Positions 63,574 to 64,000 of a stretch of 64,000 bases of DNA are shown in pieces. How positions within the stretch are numbered: position 1 is the stretch's first letter; every line of letters starts with the position of its first letter. The stretch spans positions 1 to 64,000 of the forward strand of contig NZ_KB895456.1 in the NCBI RefSeq assembly GCF_000374865.1. Direction: 5' to 3'. The notes beneath the pieces were generated by a model. The model was not told where the DNA came from. It did not search any database and worked only from the letters and a program-made list of their open reading frames with translations. This DNA is from Arthrobacter sp. 135MFCol5.1 (lineage in GTDB: Bacteria; Actinomycetota; Actinomycetes; Actinomycetales; Micrococcaceae). Position numbers and translations under genes: made by a program.

Positions 63574-64000
63574 AATCCAGCTCTTCCCTTAGCTGCCAGA
63601 TGCCGTCGGCATCATGCTCATAGAGTCCCATGCTAACCACGGGGAAGGTTGCCTTATAGTTCTTTAGTGCCGTTTCGGCCTCGTCCAGGCTTTCCGGGGC
63701 GACGTCGTGGGCAATCGTGACGTGCGGATGGTAGGCGAACGGCAGCTCGCGGTGCAGTGGACCCTGCTGCAGCCTGCGGTGCAGATCCACGCAGTGTTCG
63801 AACCCGTCCTCCACTTTGATGAAGACAACAGGCGAGACTGGGCGGAACGTTCCCGTCCCGGCGATGGTGACCGTGAAAGGCCTTTGGCAGCGGGCAACCT
63901 CGCGGACGTGCTGTCGGGTTGCCTCCCAATCCTGCGTGGGCGTGGTGGTGATCAGGGTTATGTGCGCCGGTATCACTCCGGCCATCGGGTCCCCAAATGA
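63497..64000 (-). CDS. 2'-5' RNA ligase-like 2H phosphoesterase, 5' end outside the window
   Basis: The two HxT motifs of the 2H superfamily are present: PAHITLITT near the visible start and YHPHVTIAHD in the middle. The frame remains open to the window edge, upstream of the ATG at 63985, and the extra residues (SFGDP before MAG) fit the family, so the gene is partial here with its true start beyond base 64000. It overlaps the BrkB gene. Confidence 0.85.
   Translation of the reverse strand, partial: SFGDPMAGVIPAHITLITTTPTQDWEATRQHVREVARCQRPFTVTIAGTGTFRPVSPVVFIKVEDGFEHCVDLHRRLQQGPLHRELPFAYHPHVTIAHDVAPESLDEAETALKNYKATFPVVSMGLYEHDADGIWQLREELDFGTETNNDAGTPFTDAAANTATDAG

Overview
The window comes from a high-GC Gram-positive actinobacterium. 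A mycothiol S-conjugate amidase, GlpX-type fructose-1,6-bisphosphatase, DUF501, DUF4245 and DUF4307 proteins, a PIN-PhoH protein and many GTG/TTG starts all point to Actinobacteria. The overall gene set looks like Arthrobacter/Pseudarthrobacter (Micrococcaceae); the genus is inferred, not proven. Almost everything is ordinary chromosomal housekeeping. I found no CRISPR array, prophage or recognisable defence system.

Layout. 1-2203: IS3-family element (orfA/orfB), an IS-type inverted repeat at the first base of the window, and a small lipoprotein gene between them. 2245-6312: glpX, a DUF4245 protein, beta-carbonic anhydrase and fumC. 6442-8783: TetR regulator plus 14-TM drug exporter. 8953-14255: Nudix hydrolase, prepilin peptidase, an unknown protein, GNAT acetyltransferase, a 171-bp palindromic element, phoH and isoprenyl transferase. 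14393-20996: hemolysin III-like protein, mca, DUF4307, greA, rhomboid protease, threonine deaminase and AI-2E family permease. 21022-24429: divergent galM and galTK (Leloir pathway). 24539-25438: Bax inhibitor-1 protein. 25587-30865: complete branched-chain amino-acid ABC transporter (livKHMGF order). 31112-31185: a tRNA with a UAA anticodon. 31283-37945: type II NADH dehydrogenase, orphan mycosin-like protease, ppx, DUF501, ftsB/divIC-like gene and enolase. 38064-48987: nucleoside salvage block (mazG, add, two dedA genes, deoA, cdd, and a Bmp/NupOPQ-type ABC importer). 49252-51177: ohrR-ohr and a frameshifted oxidoreductase. 51330-53781: M20 amidohydrolase and mannose-1-phosphate guanylyltransferase. 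54064-57601: sdhCDAB. 57763-64000: alpha/beta hydrolase, a sugar-binding lipoprotein divergent from an uncharacterised glycosidase-like protein, BrkB/YihY membrane protein, and a 2H phosphoesterase that runs off the right edge.

How the genes work together. Central carbon flow is strongly represented (glpX, eno, fumC, sdhCDAB, ndh, galTKM). The Bmp-NupOPQ importer brings in nucleosides, which Cdd, DeoA and Add deaminate or phosphorolyse. LivKHMGF with threonine deaminase handles amino acids. Ohr/OhrR handles organic peroxides, and Mca detoxifies mycothiol conjugates.

Non-coding signals. A recurring promoter architecture is visible: a -10-like hexamer ending exactly six bases before the start codon, with no Shine-Dalgarno. 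It occurs at a dozen genes and suggests leaderless mRNAs. Other regulatory signals are two LacI-type palindromes around the sugar divergon, an OhrR-type operator inside its promoter, a three-arm operator before the hemolysin III gene, a CRP-like site before livK, and a terminator-like hairpin in the greA leader. The less ordinary items are the palindromic element at 11607-11777, the short-armed tRNA-Leu(UAA), the orphan mycosin and the glycosidase/sugar-binding pair.
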